64,000 bases of DNA from Osmia lignaria lignaria (GCF_051020975.1 NW_027478170.1:1364001-1428000), one strand, 5' to 3'. Shown: positions 1 through 13,151, numbered from the stretch's first letter. Notes: generated by a model not told the origin, from the sequence alone. Made by a program: numbers and translations.

Positions 1-275
1 TATTTCTTCTTCTTGTTGTTCTTCTTCTGCACAGCTAAGCTGGAAGTGGCATTTGCGGCTCGCACTAGTGCAGGGTTATCTCAAAGAAAGGGGCCACGGT
101 GTTTCTGTATCCCTATTATGTTGGTGCGGCTTCGGAACTTTTAAATATCTTGATATATCTCGAGAACTACGCATCTGATCAGAAAATATCATAGAAGATA
201 AAAAGTAGGAAACTTAATTCTCTACAAAAAACGTCTCTTAACATTTTGCCATAGCCCGCTTCGTTTCCGAGATAT
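1..275 (+). repeat. Partial satellite monomer at left edge
   Basis: This is the last 275 bp of a monomer whose first 47 bp lie outside the window. It carries rare variants (GCAGGG in place of GCAGAG, CTGATCAGAAAA, GAAGATAAAA, AGCCCGCTTCG) that reappear together at 7403-7677. It therefore belongs to a duplicated segment with a 7402-bp shift. Confidence 0.9.
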
Positions 276-1240
276 TTGCAGATTTATCTCAAGGTAAGGG
301 GCCTGGCGGACATATTTCGAGATATTTCTTCTTCTTGTTGTTCTTCTTCTGCACAGCTAAGCTGGAAGTGGCATTTGCGGCTCGCACTAGTGCAGAGTTA
401 TCTCAAAGAAAGGGGCCACGGTGTTTCTGTATCTATATTATGTTGGTGCTGCTTCGGAACTTTTAAATATCTCGATATATCTCGAAAACTACGCTTCTGA
501 TCAAAAAATATCATAGAACATAAATTGTAGGAAACATAATTCTGTACAAAAAACGTCTCTCAACATTTTGCCATAGCTCTCTTCGTTTCCGAGATATTTG
601 CAGATTTATCTCAAGGGAAGGGGCCTGACGGACACATTTCGAGATATTTCTTCTTCTTGTTGTTCTTCTTCTGCACAGCTAAGCTGGAAGTGGCATTTGC
701 AGCTCACAATAGTGCAGAGTTATCTCAAAGAAAGGGGCCACGGTGTTTCTGTATCTCTATTATGTTGGTGCGGCTTCGGAACTTTTAAATATCTTGATAT
801 ATCTCGAGAACTACGCATCTGATCAAAAAATATCATAGAACATAAAAAGTAGGAAACTTAATTCTCTACAAAAAAGTCTGGTAAGATTTTGCCATAGCTC
901 GCTTCGTTTCCGAGATATTTGCAGATTTATCTCAAGGGAAGGGGCCTAACGGACATATTTCGAGATATTTCTTCTTCTTGTTGTTCTTCTTCTGCACAGC
1001 TAGACTGGAAGTGGCATTTCCAGCTCGCAATAGTGCAGAGTTATCTCAAAGAGAGGGGCCACGGTGTTTCCGTATCTCTATTATGTTGGTGCGGCTTCGG
1101 AACTTTTAAATATCTTGATATATCTCGAGAACTACGCATCTGATCCAAAAACATCATAGAACATAAATAGTAGGAAACTTAATTCTCTACAAAAAAGGTC
1201 TCTCAACATTTTGCCATAGCTCTCTTCGTTTCCGAGATAT

Positions 1241-1561
1241 TTGCAGATTTATCTCAAGGGAAGGGGCCTGACGGACACATTTCGAGATATTTCTTCTTCT
1301 TGTTGTTCTTCTTCTGCACGCTAAGCTGGAAGTGGCATTTGCAGCTCGCAATAGTGCAGAGTTATCTCAAACAAAGGGGCCACGGTGTTTCTGTATCTCT
1401 ATTATGTTGGTGCGGCTTCGGAACTTTTAAATATCTTGATATATCTCGAGAACTACGCATCTGATCCAAAAACATCATAGAACATAAATAGTAGGAAACT
1501 TAATTCTCTACAAAAAAGGTCTCTCAACATTTTGCCATAGCTCGCTTCGTTTCCGAGATAT
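1241..1561 (+). repeat. 321-bp monomer with one-base deletion
   Basis: GCACAGCTAAG has become GCACGCTAAG near 1318, breaking the 74-codon frame otherwise open in neighbouring units. The same lesion sits at 3815-4135 in the second copy of the 8-monomer repeat, so it arose before that duplication. Confidence 0.9.
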
Positions 1562-3814
1562 TTGCAGATTTATCTCAAGGTAAGGGGCCTGGCGGACATA
1601 TTTCGAGATATTACTTCTTCTTGTTGTTCTTCTTCTGCACAGCTAAGCTGGAAGTGGCATTTGCAGCTCGCAATAGTGCAGAGTTATCTCAAAGAGAGGG
1701 GCCACGGTGTTTCTGTATCTCTATTATGTTGGTGCGGCTTTGGAACTTTTAAATATCTCGATATATCTCGAAAACTACGCTTCTGATCAAAAAATATCAT
1801 AGAACATAAATTGTAGGAAACATAATTCTCTACAAAAAAGGTCTCTTAACATTTTGCCATAGCTCGCTTCGTTTCCGAGATATTTGCAGATATATCTCAA
1901 GGGGAGGGGCCTGACGGACATATTTCGAGATATGTCTTCTTCTTGTTGTTCTTCTTCTGCACAGCTAAGCTGGAAGTGGCATTTACAGCTCGCAATAGTG
2001 CAGAGTGATCTCAAAGAAAGGGGCCACGGTGTTTCTGTATCTCTATTATGTTGGTGCGGCTTCGGAACTTTTAAATATCTTGATATATCTCGAGAACTAC
2101 GCATCTGATCAAAAAATATCATAGAACATAAAAAGTGGGAAACTTAATTCTATACAAAAAAGGTCTCTTAACATTTTGCCATAGCTCGCTTCGTTTCCGA
2201 GATATTTGCAGATTTATCTCAAGGGAAGGGGCCTGACGGACATATTTCGAGATATTTCTTCTTCTTGTTGTTCTTCTTCTGCACAGCTAAACTGGAAGTG
2301 GCATTTCCAGCTCGCAATAGTGCAGAGTTATCTCAAAGAGAGGGGCCACGGTGTTTCTGTATCTCTATTATGTTGGTGCGGCTTCGGAACTTTTAAATAT
2401 CTTGATATATCTCGAGAACTACGCATCTGATCAAAAAATATCATAGAACATAAATTGTAGGAAACATAATTCTCTACAAAAAAGGTCTCTTAACATTTTG
2501 CCATAGCTCGCTTCGTTTCCGAGATATTTGCAGATTCAGCTCAAAGGAACTGGCCTGACGGACATATTTCGAGATATTTCTTCTTCTTGTTGTTCTTCCT
2601 CTGCACAGCTAAGCTGGAAGTGGCATTTGCAGCTCGCAATAGTGCAGAGTTATCTCAAAGAAAGGGGCCACGGTGTTTCTGTATCTCTATTATGTTGGTG
2701 CGGCTTCGGAACTTTTAAATATCTTGATATATCTCGAGAACTACGCATCTGATCAAAAAATATCATAGAACATAAAAAGTAGGAAACTTAATTCTCTACA
2801 AAAAAGGTCTCTTAACATTTTGCCATAGCTCGCTTCGTTTCCGAGATATTTGCAGATATATCTCAAGGGAAGGGGCCTGACGGACATATTTCGAGATATT
2901 TCTTCTTCTTGTTGTTCTTCTTCTGCACAGCTAAGCTGGAAGTGGCATTTGCGGCTCGCACTAGTGCAGAGTTATCTCAAAGAAAGGGGCCACGGTGTTT
3001 CTGTATCTATATTATGTTGGTGCTGCTTCGGAACTTTTAAATATCTCGATATATCTCGAAAACTACGCTTCTGATCAAAAAATATCATAGAACATAAATT
3101 GTAGGAAACATAATTCTGTACAAAAAACGTCTCTCAACATTTTGCCATAGCTCTCTTCGTTTCCGAGATATTTGCAGATTTATCTCAAGGGAAGGGGCCT
3201 GACGGACACATTTCGAGATATTTCTTCTTCTTGTTGTTCTTCTTCTGCACAGCTAAGCTGGAAGTGGCATTTGCAGCTCACAATAGTGCAGAGTTATCTC
3301 AAAGAAAGGGGCCACGGTGTTTCTGTATCTCTATTATGTTGGTGCGGCTTCGGAACTTTTAAATATCTTGATATATCTCGAGAACTACGCATCTGATCAA
3401 AAAATATCATAGAACATAAAAAGTAGGAAACTTAATTCTCTACAAAAAAGTCTGGTAAGATTTTGCCATAGCTCGCTTCGTTTCCGAGATATTTGCAGAT
3501 TTATCTCAAGGGAAGGGGCCTAACGGACATATTTCGAGATATTTCTTCTTCTTGTTGTTCTTCTTCTGCACAGCTAGACTGGAAGTGGCATTTCCAGCTC
3601 GCAATAGTGCAGAGTTATCTCAAAGAGAGGGGCCACGGTGTTTCCGTATCTCTATTATGTTGGTGCGGCTTCGGAACTTTTAAATATCTTGATATATCTC
3701 GAGAACTACGCATCTGATCCAAAAACATCATAGAACATAAATAGTAGGAAACTTAATTCTCTACAAAAAAGGTCTCTCAACATTTTGCCATAGCTCTCTT
3801 CGTTTCCGAGATAT

Positions 3815-4135
3815 TTGCAGATTTATCTCAAGGGAAGGGGCCTGACGGACACATTTCGAGATATTTCTTCTTCTTGTTGTTCTTCTTCTGCACGCTAAGC
3901 TGGAAGTGGCATTTGCAGCTCGCAATAGTGCAGAGTTATCTCAAACAAAGGGGCCACGGTGTTTCTGTATCTCTATTATGTTGGTGCGGCTTCGGAACTT
4001 TTAAATATCTTGATATATCTCGAGAACTACGCATCTGATCCAAAAACATCATAGAACATAAATAGTAGGAAACTTAATTCTCTACAAAAAAGGTCTCTCA
4101 ACATTTTGCCATAGCTCGCTTCGTTTCCGAGATAT
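3815..4135 (+). repeat. 321-bp monomer, duplicate of the unit at 1241
   Basis: It carries the same one-base deletion (GCACGCTAAG) and flanking variants as the unit 2574 bp upstream. It serves as a marker that the two 8-monomer blocks descend from one ancestor. Confidence 0.9.
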
Positions 4136-5423
4136 TTGCAGATTTATCTCAAGGTAAGGGGCCTGGCGGACATATTTCGAGATATTACTTCTTCTTGTTG
4201 TTCTTCTTCTGCACAGCTAAGCTGGAAGTGGCATTTGCAGCTCGCAATAGTGCAGAGTTATCTCAAAGAGAGGGGCCACGGTGTTTCTGTATCTCTATTA
4301 TGTTGGTGCGGCTTTGGAACTTTTAAATATCTCGATATATCTCGAAAACTACGCTTCTGATCAAAAAATATCATAGAACATAAATTGTAGGAAACATAAT
4401 TCTCTACAAAAAAGGTCTCTTAACATTTTGCCATAGCTCGCTTCGTTTCCGAGATATTTGCAGATATATCTCAAGGGGAGGGGCCTGACGGACATATTTC
4501 GAGATATGTCTTCTTCTTGTTGTTCTTCTTCTGCACAGCTAAGCTGGAAGTGGCATTTACAGCTCGCAATAGTGCAGAGTGATCTCAAAGAAAGGGGCCA
4601 CGGTGTTTCTGTATCTCTATTATGTTGGTGCGGCTTCGGAACTTTTAAATATCTTGATATATCTCGAGAACTACGCATCTGATCAAAAAATATCATAGAA
4701 CATAAAAAGTGGGAAACTTAATTCTATACAAAAAAGGTCTCTTAACATTTTGCCATAGCTCGCTTCGTTTCCGAGATATTTGCAGATTTATCTCAAGGGA
4801 AGGGGCCTGACGGACATATTTCGAGATATTTCTTCTTCTTGTTGTTCTTCTTCTGCACAGCTAAACTGGAAGTGGCATTTCCAGCTCGCAATAGTGCAGA
4901 GTTATCTCAAAGAGAGGGGCCACGGTGTTTCTGTATCTCTATTATGTTGGTGCGGCTTCGGAACTTTTAAATATCTTGATATATCTCGAGAACTACGCAT
5001 CTGATCAAAAAATATCATAGAACATAAATTGTAGGAAACATAATTCTCTACAAAAAAGGTCTCTTAACATTTTGCCATAGCTCGCTTCGTTTCCGAGATA
5101 TTTGCAGATTCAGCTCAAAGGAACTGGCCTGACGGACATATTTCGAGATATTTCTTCTTCTTGTTGTTCTTCCTCTGCACAGCTAAGCTGGAAGTGGCAT
5201 TTGCAGCTCGCAATAGTGCAGAGTTATCTCAAAGAAAGGGGCCACGGTGTTTCTGTATCTCTATTATGTTGGTGCGGCTTCGGAACTTTTAAATATCTTG
5301 ATATATCTCGAGAACTACGCATCTGATCAAAAAATATCATAGAACATAAAAAGTAGGAAACTTAATTCTCTACAAAAAAGGTCTCTTAACATTTTGCCAT
5401 AGCTCGCTTCGTTTCCGAGATAT

Positions 5424-7033
5424 TTGCAGATATATCTCAAGGGAAGGGGCCTGACGGACATATTTCGAGATATTTCTTCTTCTTGTTGTTCTTCTTCTGC
5501 ACAGCTAAGCTGGAAGTGGCATTTGCGGCTCGCACTAGTGCAGAGTTATCTCAAAGAAAGGGGCCACGGTGTTTCTGTATCTCTATTATGTTGGCGCGGC
5601 TTTGGAACTTTTAAATATCTCGATATATCTCGAAAACTACGCTTCTGATCAAAAAATATCATAGAACATAAATTGTAGGAAACATAATTCTCTACAAAAA
5701 AGGTCTCTTAACATTTTGCCATAGCTCGCTTCGTTTCCGAGATATTTGCAGATATATCTCAAGGGAAGGGGCCTGACGGACATATTTCGAGATATGTCTT
5801 CTTCTTGTTGTTCTTCTTCTGCACAGCTAAGCTGGAAGTGGCATTTACAGCTCGCAATAGTGCAGAGTTATCTCAAAGAAAGGGGCCACGGTGTTTCTGT
5901 ATCTCTATTATGTTGGTGCGGCTTCGGAACTTTTAAATATCTTGATATATCTCGAGAACTACGCATCTGATCAAAAAATATCATAGAACATAAATTGTAG
6001 GAAACATAATTCTCTACAAAAAAGGTCTCTTAACATTTTGCCATAGCTCGCTTCGTTTCCGAGATATTTGCAGATTCAGCTCAAAGGAACTGGCCTGACG
6101 GACATATTTCGAGATATTTCTTCTTCTTGTTGTTCTTCCTCTGCACAGCTAAGCTGGAAGTGGCATTTGCAGCTCGCAATAGTGCAGAGTTATCTCAAAG
6201 AAAGGGGCCACGGTGTTTCTGTATCTCTATTATGTTGGTGCGGCTTCGGAACTTTTAAATATCTTGATATATCTCGAGAACTACGCATCTGATCAAAAAA
6301 TATCATAGAACATAAAAAGTAGGAAACTTAATTCGCTACAAAAAAGGTCTCTCAACATTTTGCCATAGCTCGCTTCGTTTCCGAGATATTTGCAGATATA
6401 TCTCAAGGGAAGGGGCCTGACGGACATATTTCGAGATATTTCTTCTTCTTGTTGTTCTTCTTCTGCACAGCTAAGCTAGAAGTGGCATTTGCGGCTCGCA
6501 GTAGTGCAGAGTTATCTCAAAGAAAGGGGCCACGGTGTTTCTGTATCTCTATTATGTTGGTGCGGCTTTGGAACTTTTAAATATCTCGATATATCTCGAA
6601 AACTACGCTTCTGATCAAAAAATATCATACAACATAAATTGTAGGAAACATAATTCTCTACAAAAAAGGTCTCTTAACATTTTGCCATAGCTCGCTTCGT
6701 TTCCGAGATATTTGCAGATATATCTCAAGGGAAGGGGCCTGACGGACATATTTCGAGATATGTCTTCTTCTTGTTGTTCTTCTTCTGCACAGCTAAGCTG
6801 GAAGTGGCATTTACAGCTCGCAATAGTGCAGAGTTATCTCAAAGAAAGGGGCCACGGTGTTTCTGTATCTCTATTATGTTGGTGCGGCTTCGGAACTTTT
6901 AAATATCTTGATATATCTCGAGAACTACGCATCTGATCAAAAAATATCATAGAACATAAAAAGTAGGAAACTTAATTCTCTACAAAAAAGGTCTCTTAAC
7001 ATTTTGCCATAGCTCGCTTCGTTTCCGAGATAT
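5424..7033 (+). repeat. 3-monomer duplication (966-bp shift)
   Basis: The unit at 5746 reappears at 6712 with the rare GAGATATGTCTTC variant, and the flanking unit at 5424 resembles 6390. The unit at 6390 has since diverged: GCTAGAAG replaces GCTGGAAG, and GCAGTAGTG replaces GCACTAGTG. The copies are therefore less identical than those of the large blocks. The exact limits are uncertain. Confidence 0.65.
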
Positions 7034-7402
7034 TTGCAGATTTATCTCAAGGGAAGGGGCCTAACGGACATATTTCGAGATATTTCTTCTTCTTGTTGTT
7101 CTTCTTCTGCACAGCTAAACTGGAAGTGGCATTTCCAGCTCGCAATAGTGCAGAGTTATCTCAAAGAGAGGGGCCACGGTGTTTCTGTATCTCTATTATG
7201 TTGGTGCGGCTTCGGAACTTTTAAATATCTTGATATATCTCGAGAGCTACGCGTCTGATCAAAAAATATCATAGAACATAAAAAGTAGGAAACATAATTC
7301 TCTACAAAAAAGGTCTCTTAACATTTTGCCATAGCTCGCTTCGTTTCCGAGATATTTGCAGATTTATCTCAAGGGAAGTGGCCTGACGGACATATTTCGA
7401 GA

Positions 7403-7945
7403 TATTTCTTCTTCTTGTTGTTCTTCTTCTGCACAGCTAAGCTGGAAGTGGCATTTGCGGCTCGCACTAGTGCAGGGTTATCTCAAAGAAAGGGGCCACG
7501 GTGTTTCTGTATCCCTATTATGTTGGTGCGGCTTCGGAACTTTTAAATATCATGATATATCTCGAGAACTACGCATCTGATCAGAAAATATCATAGAAGA
7601 TAAAAAGTAGGAAACTTAATTCTCTACAAAAAACGTCTCTTAACATTTTGCCATAGCCCGCTTCGTTTCCGAGATATTTGCAGATTTATCTCAAGGTAAG
7701 GGGCCTGGCGGACATATTTCGAGATATTTCTTCTTCTTGTTGTTCTTCTTCTGCACAGCTAAGCTGGAAGTGGCATTTGCGGCTCGCACTAGTGCAGAGT
7801 TATCTCAAAGAAAGGGGCCACGGTGTTTCTGTATCTATATTATGTTGGTGCTGCTTCGGAACTTTTAAATATCTCGATATATCTCGAAAACTACGCTTCT
7901 GATCAAAAAATATCATAGAACATAAATTGTAGGAAACATAATTCT
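7403..7945 (+). repeat. Copy of the window's first ~540 bp (7402-bp shift)
   Basis: Positions 1-543 and 7403-7945 share a set of otherwise rare variants: GCAGGG, CCTATTATG, CAGAAAATATC, GAAGATAAAA, AGCCCGC, CAAGGTAAGG, CTGGCGG and GGTGCTGCTTC. One difference is TATCTTGAT near 150 against TATCATGAT near 7552. Similarity is lost at the G/C difference near 544/7946 and the following variants. The window therefore opens inside an earlier copy of a segment of about 23 monomers. Confidence 0.8.
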
Positions 7946-7999
7946 CTACAAAAAACGTCTCTCAACATTTTGCCATAGCTCGCTTCGTTTCCGAGATAT

Positions 8000-8643
8000 T
8001 TGCAGATTTATCTCAAGGGAAGGGGCCTAACGGAAATATTTCGAGATATTTCTTCTTCTTGTTGTTCTTCTTCTGCACAGCTCAACTGGAAGTGGCATTT
8101 CCAGCTCGCAATAGTACAGAGTTTTCTCAAAGAAAGGGGCCACGGTGTTTCTGTATCTCTATTATGTTGGTGCGGCTTCGGAACTTTTAAATATCTTGAT
8201 ATATCTCGAGAACTACGCATCTGATCAAAAAATATCATAGAACATAAAAAGTAGGAAACTTAATTCTCTACAAAAAAGGTCTCTTAACATTTTGCCATAG
8301 CTCGCTTCGTTTCCGAGATATTTGCAGATATATCTCAAGGGAAGGGGCCTGACGGACATATTTCGAGATATTTCTTCTTCTTGTTGTTCTTCTTCTGCAC
8401 AGCTAAGCTGGAAGTGGCATTTACAGCTCGCAATAGTGCAGAGTTATCTCAAAGAAAGGGGCCACGGTGTTTCTGTATCTCTATTATGTTGGTGCGGCTT
8501 CGGAACTTTTAAATATCTTGATATATCTCGAGAACTACGCATCTGATCAAAAAATATCATAGAACACAAAAAGTAGGAAACTTAATTCTCTACAAAAGAG
8601 GTGTCTTAACATTTTGCCATAGCCCGCTTCGTTTCCGAGATAT
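8000..8643 (+). repeat. Dimer shared with 14117-14760 (6117-bp shift)
   Basis: The unit at 8000 carries CTAACGGAAATATTTCG, AGCTCAACTGG and GAGTTTTCTC, all repeated at 14117. The following unit at 8322 carries GAACACAAAAAG, AAAAGAGGTGTC and AGCCCGCTTCG, all repeated at 14439. Both private variant sets are kept in the same order. Confidence 0.85.
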
Positions 8644-9287
8644 TTGCAGATTTATCTCAAGGGAAGGGGCCTGACGGACAGATTTCGAGATATTTCTTCT
8701 TCTTGTTGTTCTTCTTCTGCACAGCTAAACTGGAAGTGGCATTTCCAGCTCGCAATAGTGCAGAGTTATCTCAAAGAGAGGGGCCACGGTGTTTCTGTAT
8801 CTCTATTATGTTGGTGCGGCTTCGGAACTTTTAAATATCTTGATATATCTCGAGAACTACGCATCTGATCAAAAAATATCATAGAAGATAAAAAGTAGGA
8901 AGCTTAATTCTCTACAAAAAAGGTCTCTTAACATTTTGCCATAGCTCGCTTGGTTTCCGAGATATTTGCAGATTTATCTCAAGGGAAGGGGCCTGACGGA
9001 CATATTTCGAGATATTTCTTCTTCTTGTTGTTCTTCTTCTGCACAGCTAAGCTGGAAGTGGCATTTGCGGCTCGCACTAGTGCAGAGTTATCTCAAAGAA
9101 AGGGGCCACGGTGTTTCTGTATCTCTATTATGTTGGTGCGGCTTCGGAACTTTTAAATATCTCGATGTATCTCGAAAACTACGCTTCTGATCAAAAAATA
9201 TCATACAACATAAATTGTAGGAAACATAATTCTCTACAAAAAAGGTCTCTTAACATTTTGCCATAGCTCGCTTCGTTTCCGAGATAT

Positions 9288-9609
9288 TTGCAGATATATC
9301 TCAAGGGAAGGGGCCTGACGGACATATTTCGAGATATTTCTTCTTCTTGTTGTTCTTCTTCTGCACAGCTAAGCTGGAAGTGGCATTTGCGGCTCGCACT
9401 AGTGCAGAGTTATCTCAAAGAAAGGGGCCACGGTGTTTCTGTATCCCTATTATGTTGGTGCGGCTTCTGAACTTTTAAATATCTCGATATATCTCGAAAA
9501 CTACGCTCCTGACCAAAAAATATCATAGAACATAAACTGTAGGAAACATAATTCTCTACAAAAAACGTCTCTTAACATTTTGCCATAGCTCGCTTCGTTT
9601 CCGAGATAT
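9288..9609 (+). repeat. Monomer with in-frame stop, duplicated at 16371
   Basis: CGGCTTCGGAAC has become CGGCTTCTGAAC, closing the recurrent frame at codon 61. GCTCCTGACC follows instead of GCTTCTGATC. Both changes recur at 16371-16692, making this a strong marker for the 7083-bp-shift duplication. Confidence 0.88.
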
Positions 9610-12600
9610 TTGCAGATTCAGCTCAAAGGAACTGGCCTGACGGACGTATTTCGAGATATTTCTTCTTCTTGTTGTTCTTCCTCTGCACAGCTAAGCTGGA
9701 AGTGGCATTTGCGGCTCGCAATAGTGCAGAGTTATCTCAAAGAAAGGGGCCACGGTGTTTCTGTATCTCTATTATGTTGGTGCGGCTTCGGAACTTTTAA
9801 ATATCTTGATATATCTCGAGAACTACGCATCTGATCAAAAAATATCATAGAACATAAAAAGTAGGAAACTTAATTCTCTACAAAAAAGGTCTCTTAACAT
9901 TTTGCCATAGCTCTCTTCGTTTCCGAGATATTTGCAGATTTATCTCAAGGGAAGGGGCCTGACGGACATATTTCGAGATATTTCTTCTTCTTGTTGTTCT
10001 TCTTCTGCACAGCTAAGCTGGAAGTGGCATTTACAGCTCGCAATAGTGCAGAGTTATCTCAAAGAAAGGGGCCACGGTGTTTCTGTATCTCTATTATGTT
10101 GGTGCGGCTTCGGAGCTTTTAAATATCTTGATATATCTCGAGAACTACGCATCTGATCAAAAAATATCATAGAACATAAATTGTAGGAAACATAATTCTC
10201 TACAAAAAAGGTCTCTTAACATTTTGTCATAGCTCGCTTCGTTTCCGAGATATTTGCAGATATATCTCAAGGGAAGGGGCCTGACGGACATATTTCGAGA
10301 TATTTCTTCTTCTTGTTGTTCTTCTTCTGCACAGCTAAGCTGGAAGTGGCATTTACAGCTCGCAATAGTGCAGAGTTATCTCAAAGAAAGGGGCCACGGT
10401 GTTTCTGTATCTCTATTATGTTGGTGCGGCTTCGGAACTATTAAATATCTTGATATATCTCGAGAACTACGCATCTGATCAAAAAATATCATAGAACATA
10501 AAAAGTAGGAAACTTAATTCTCTACAAAAGAGGTCTCTTAACATTTTGCCATAGCTCGCTTAGTTTCCGAGATATTTGCAGATTTATCTCAAGGGAAGGG
10601 GCCTAACGGACATATTTCGAGATATTTCTTCTTCTTGTTGTTCTTCTTCTGCACAGCTAAACTGGAAGTGGCATTTCCAGCTCGCAATAGTGCAGAGTTA
10701 TCTCAAAGAGAGGGGCCACGGTGTTTCTGTATCTCTATTATGTTGGTGCGGCTTCGGAACTTTTAAATATCTTGATATATCTCGAGAACTACGCATCTGA
10801 TCAAAAAATATCATAGAAGATAAAAAGTAGGAAACTTAATTCTCTACAAAACGGTCTCTTAACATTTTGCCATAGCTCGCTTCGTTTCCGAGATATTTGC
10901 AGATTTATCTCAAGGGAAGGGGCCTGACGGACATATTTCGAGATATTTCTTCTTCTTGTTGTTCTTCTTCTGCACAGCTAAGCTGGAAGTGGCATTTGCG
11001 GCTCGCACTAGTGCAGAGTTATCTCAAAGAAAGGGGCCACGGTATTTCTGTATCCCTATTATGTTGGTGCGGCTTCGGAACTTTTAAATATCTCGATATA
11101 TCTCGAAAACTACGCTTCTGATCAAAAAATATCATAGAACATAAATTGTAGGAAACATAATTCTCTACAAAAAACGTCTCTTAACATTTTGCCATAGCTC
11201 GCTTCGTTTCCGAGATATTTGCCGATTCAGCTCAAAGGAACTGGCCTGACGGACATATTTCGAGATATTTCTTCTTCTTGTTGTTCTTCCTCTGCACAGC
11301 TAAGCTGGAAGTGGCATTTGCAGCTCGCAATAGTGCAGAGTTATCTCAAAGAAAGGGGCCACGGTGTTTCTGTATCTCTATTATGTTGGTGCGGCTTCGG
11401 AACTTTTAAATATCTTGATATATCTCGAGAACTACGCATCTGATCAAAAAATATCATAGAACATAAAAAGTAGGAAACTTAATTCTCTACAAAAAAGGTC
11501 TCTTAACATTTTGCCATAGCTCGCTTCGTTTCCGAGATATTTGCAGATTTATCTCAAGGGAAGGGGCCTGACGGACATATTTCGAGATATTTCTTCTTCT
11601 TGTTGTTCTTCTTCTGCACAGCTAAGCTGGAAGTGGCATTTGCGGCTCGCACTAGCGCAGAGTTATCTCAAAGAAAGGGGCCACGGTGTTTCTGTATCTC
11701 TATTATGTTGGTGCGGCTTCGGAACTTTTAAATATCTCGATATATCTCGAAAACTACGCTTCTGATCAAAAAATATCATAGAACATAAATTGTAGGAAAC
11801 ATAATTCTCTACAAAAAAGGTCTGTTAACATTTTGTCATAGCTCGCTTCGTTTCCGAGATATTTGCAGATATATCTCAAGGGAAGGGGCCTGACGGACAT
11901 ATTTCGAGATATTTCTTCTTCTTGTTGTTCTTCTTCTGCACAGCTAAGCTGGAAGTGGCATTTGCGGCTCGCACTAGTGCAGAGTTATCTCAAAGAAAGG
12001 GGCCACGGTGTTTCTGTATCCCTATTATGTTGGTGCGGCTTCGGAACTTTTAAATATCTCGATATATCTCGAAAACTACGCTTCTGATCAAAAAATATCA
12101 TAGAACTTAAATTGTAGGAAACATAATTCTCTACAAAAAACGTCTCTTAACGTTTTGCCATAGCTCGCTTCGTTTCCGAGATATTTGCCGATTCAGCTCA
12201 AAGGAACTGGCCTGACGGACATATCTCGAGATATTTCTTCTTCTTGTTGTTCTTCCTCTGCACAGCTAAGCTGGAAGTGGCATTTGCAGCTCGCAATAGT
12301 GCAGAGTTATCTCAAAGAAAGGGGCCACGGTGTTTCTGTATCTCTATTATGTTGGTGCGGCTTCGGAACTTTTAAATATCTCGATATATCTCGAAAACTA
12401 CGCTTCTGATCAAAAAATATCATAGAACATAAATTGTAGGAAACATAATTCTCTACAAAAAAGGTCTCTTAACATTTTGTCATAGCTCGCTTCGTTTCCG
12501 AGATATTTGCAGATATATCTCAAGGGAAGGGGCCTAACGGACATATTTCGAGATATTTCTTCTTCTTGTTGTTCTTCCTCTGCACAGCTAAGCTGGAAGT

Positions 12601-12828
12601 GGCATTTGCAGCTCGCAATAGTGCAGAGTTATCTCAAAGAAAGGGGCCACGGAGTTTCTGTATCTCTATTATGTTGGTGCGGCTTCGGAACTTTTAAATA
12701 TCTCGATATATCTCGAAAACTACGCTTCTGATCAAAAAATATCATAGAACATAAATTGTAGGAAACATAATTCTCTACAAAAAACGTCTCTTAACATTGT
12801 GCCATAGCTCGCTTCGTTTCCGAGATAT

Positions 12829-13151
12829 TTGCCGATTCAGTTCAAAGGAACTGGCCTGACGGACATATTTCGAGATATTTCTTCTTCTTGATGTTCTTCT
12901 TCTGCACAGCTAAGCTGGAAGTGGCATTTGCAGCTCGCAATAGTGCAGAGTTATCTCAAAGAAAGGGGCCACGGTGTTTCTGTATCTCTATTATGTTGGT
13001 GCGGCTTCGGAACTTTTAAATAATCTTGATATATCTCGAGAACTACGCATCTGATCAAAAAATATCATAGAACATAAAAAGTAGGAAACTTAATTCTCTA
13101 CAAAAAAGGTCTCTCAACATTTTGCCATAGCTCGCTTCGTTTCCGAGATAT
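12829..13151 (+). repeat. 323-bp monomer with one-base insertion
   Basis: AAATATCTTG has become AAATAATCTTG, and TTCTTGATGTTC replaces TTCTTGTTGTTC. The same insertion is present at 19912-20234. It is absent from the related 322-bp unit at 22166-22487, which still carries TTCTTGATGTTC. Confidence 0.88.

Larger units (their letters stand above)
307..5582 (+). repeat. 8-monomer higher-order repeat, two tandem copies (2574-bp shift)
   Basis: Bases 307-3008 match 2881-5582 with no difference found by eye. The period is 2574 bp, eight monomers minus two single-base deletions. Shared private variants include CTGGTAAG at the end of monomer 598 and of monomer 3172, the one-base-deleted GCACGCTAAG in monomers 1241 and 3815, the GAGTGATCTC variant in monomers 1884 and 4458, and AAAAGTGGGAAAC followed by TATACAAAA. 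The left limit is set by G at 306 against A at 2880, and the right limit by A at 3009 against C at 5583. The two copies share about 128 bp at the junction (2881-3008), where the exchange must lie. Confidence 0.9.

Noticed and set aside
1787..2122. Minus-strand 111-codon frame and similar 76-codon frames
   Set aside because: They are open only where a single substitution removes the usual TAA. They are shadows of the satellite with no homology I recognise.
8950..9156. Plus-strand 68-codon frame in a different phase
   Set aside because: It is opened by the private CTTGGTTTCC substitution at the unit boundary and overlaps the usual repeat. No coding features.
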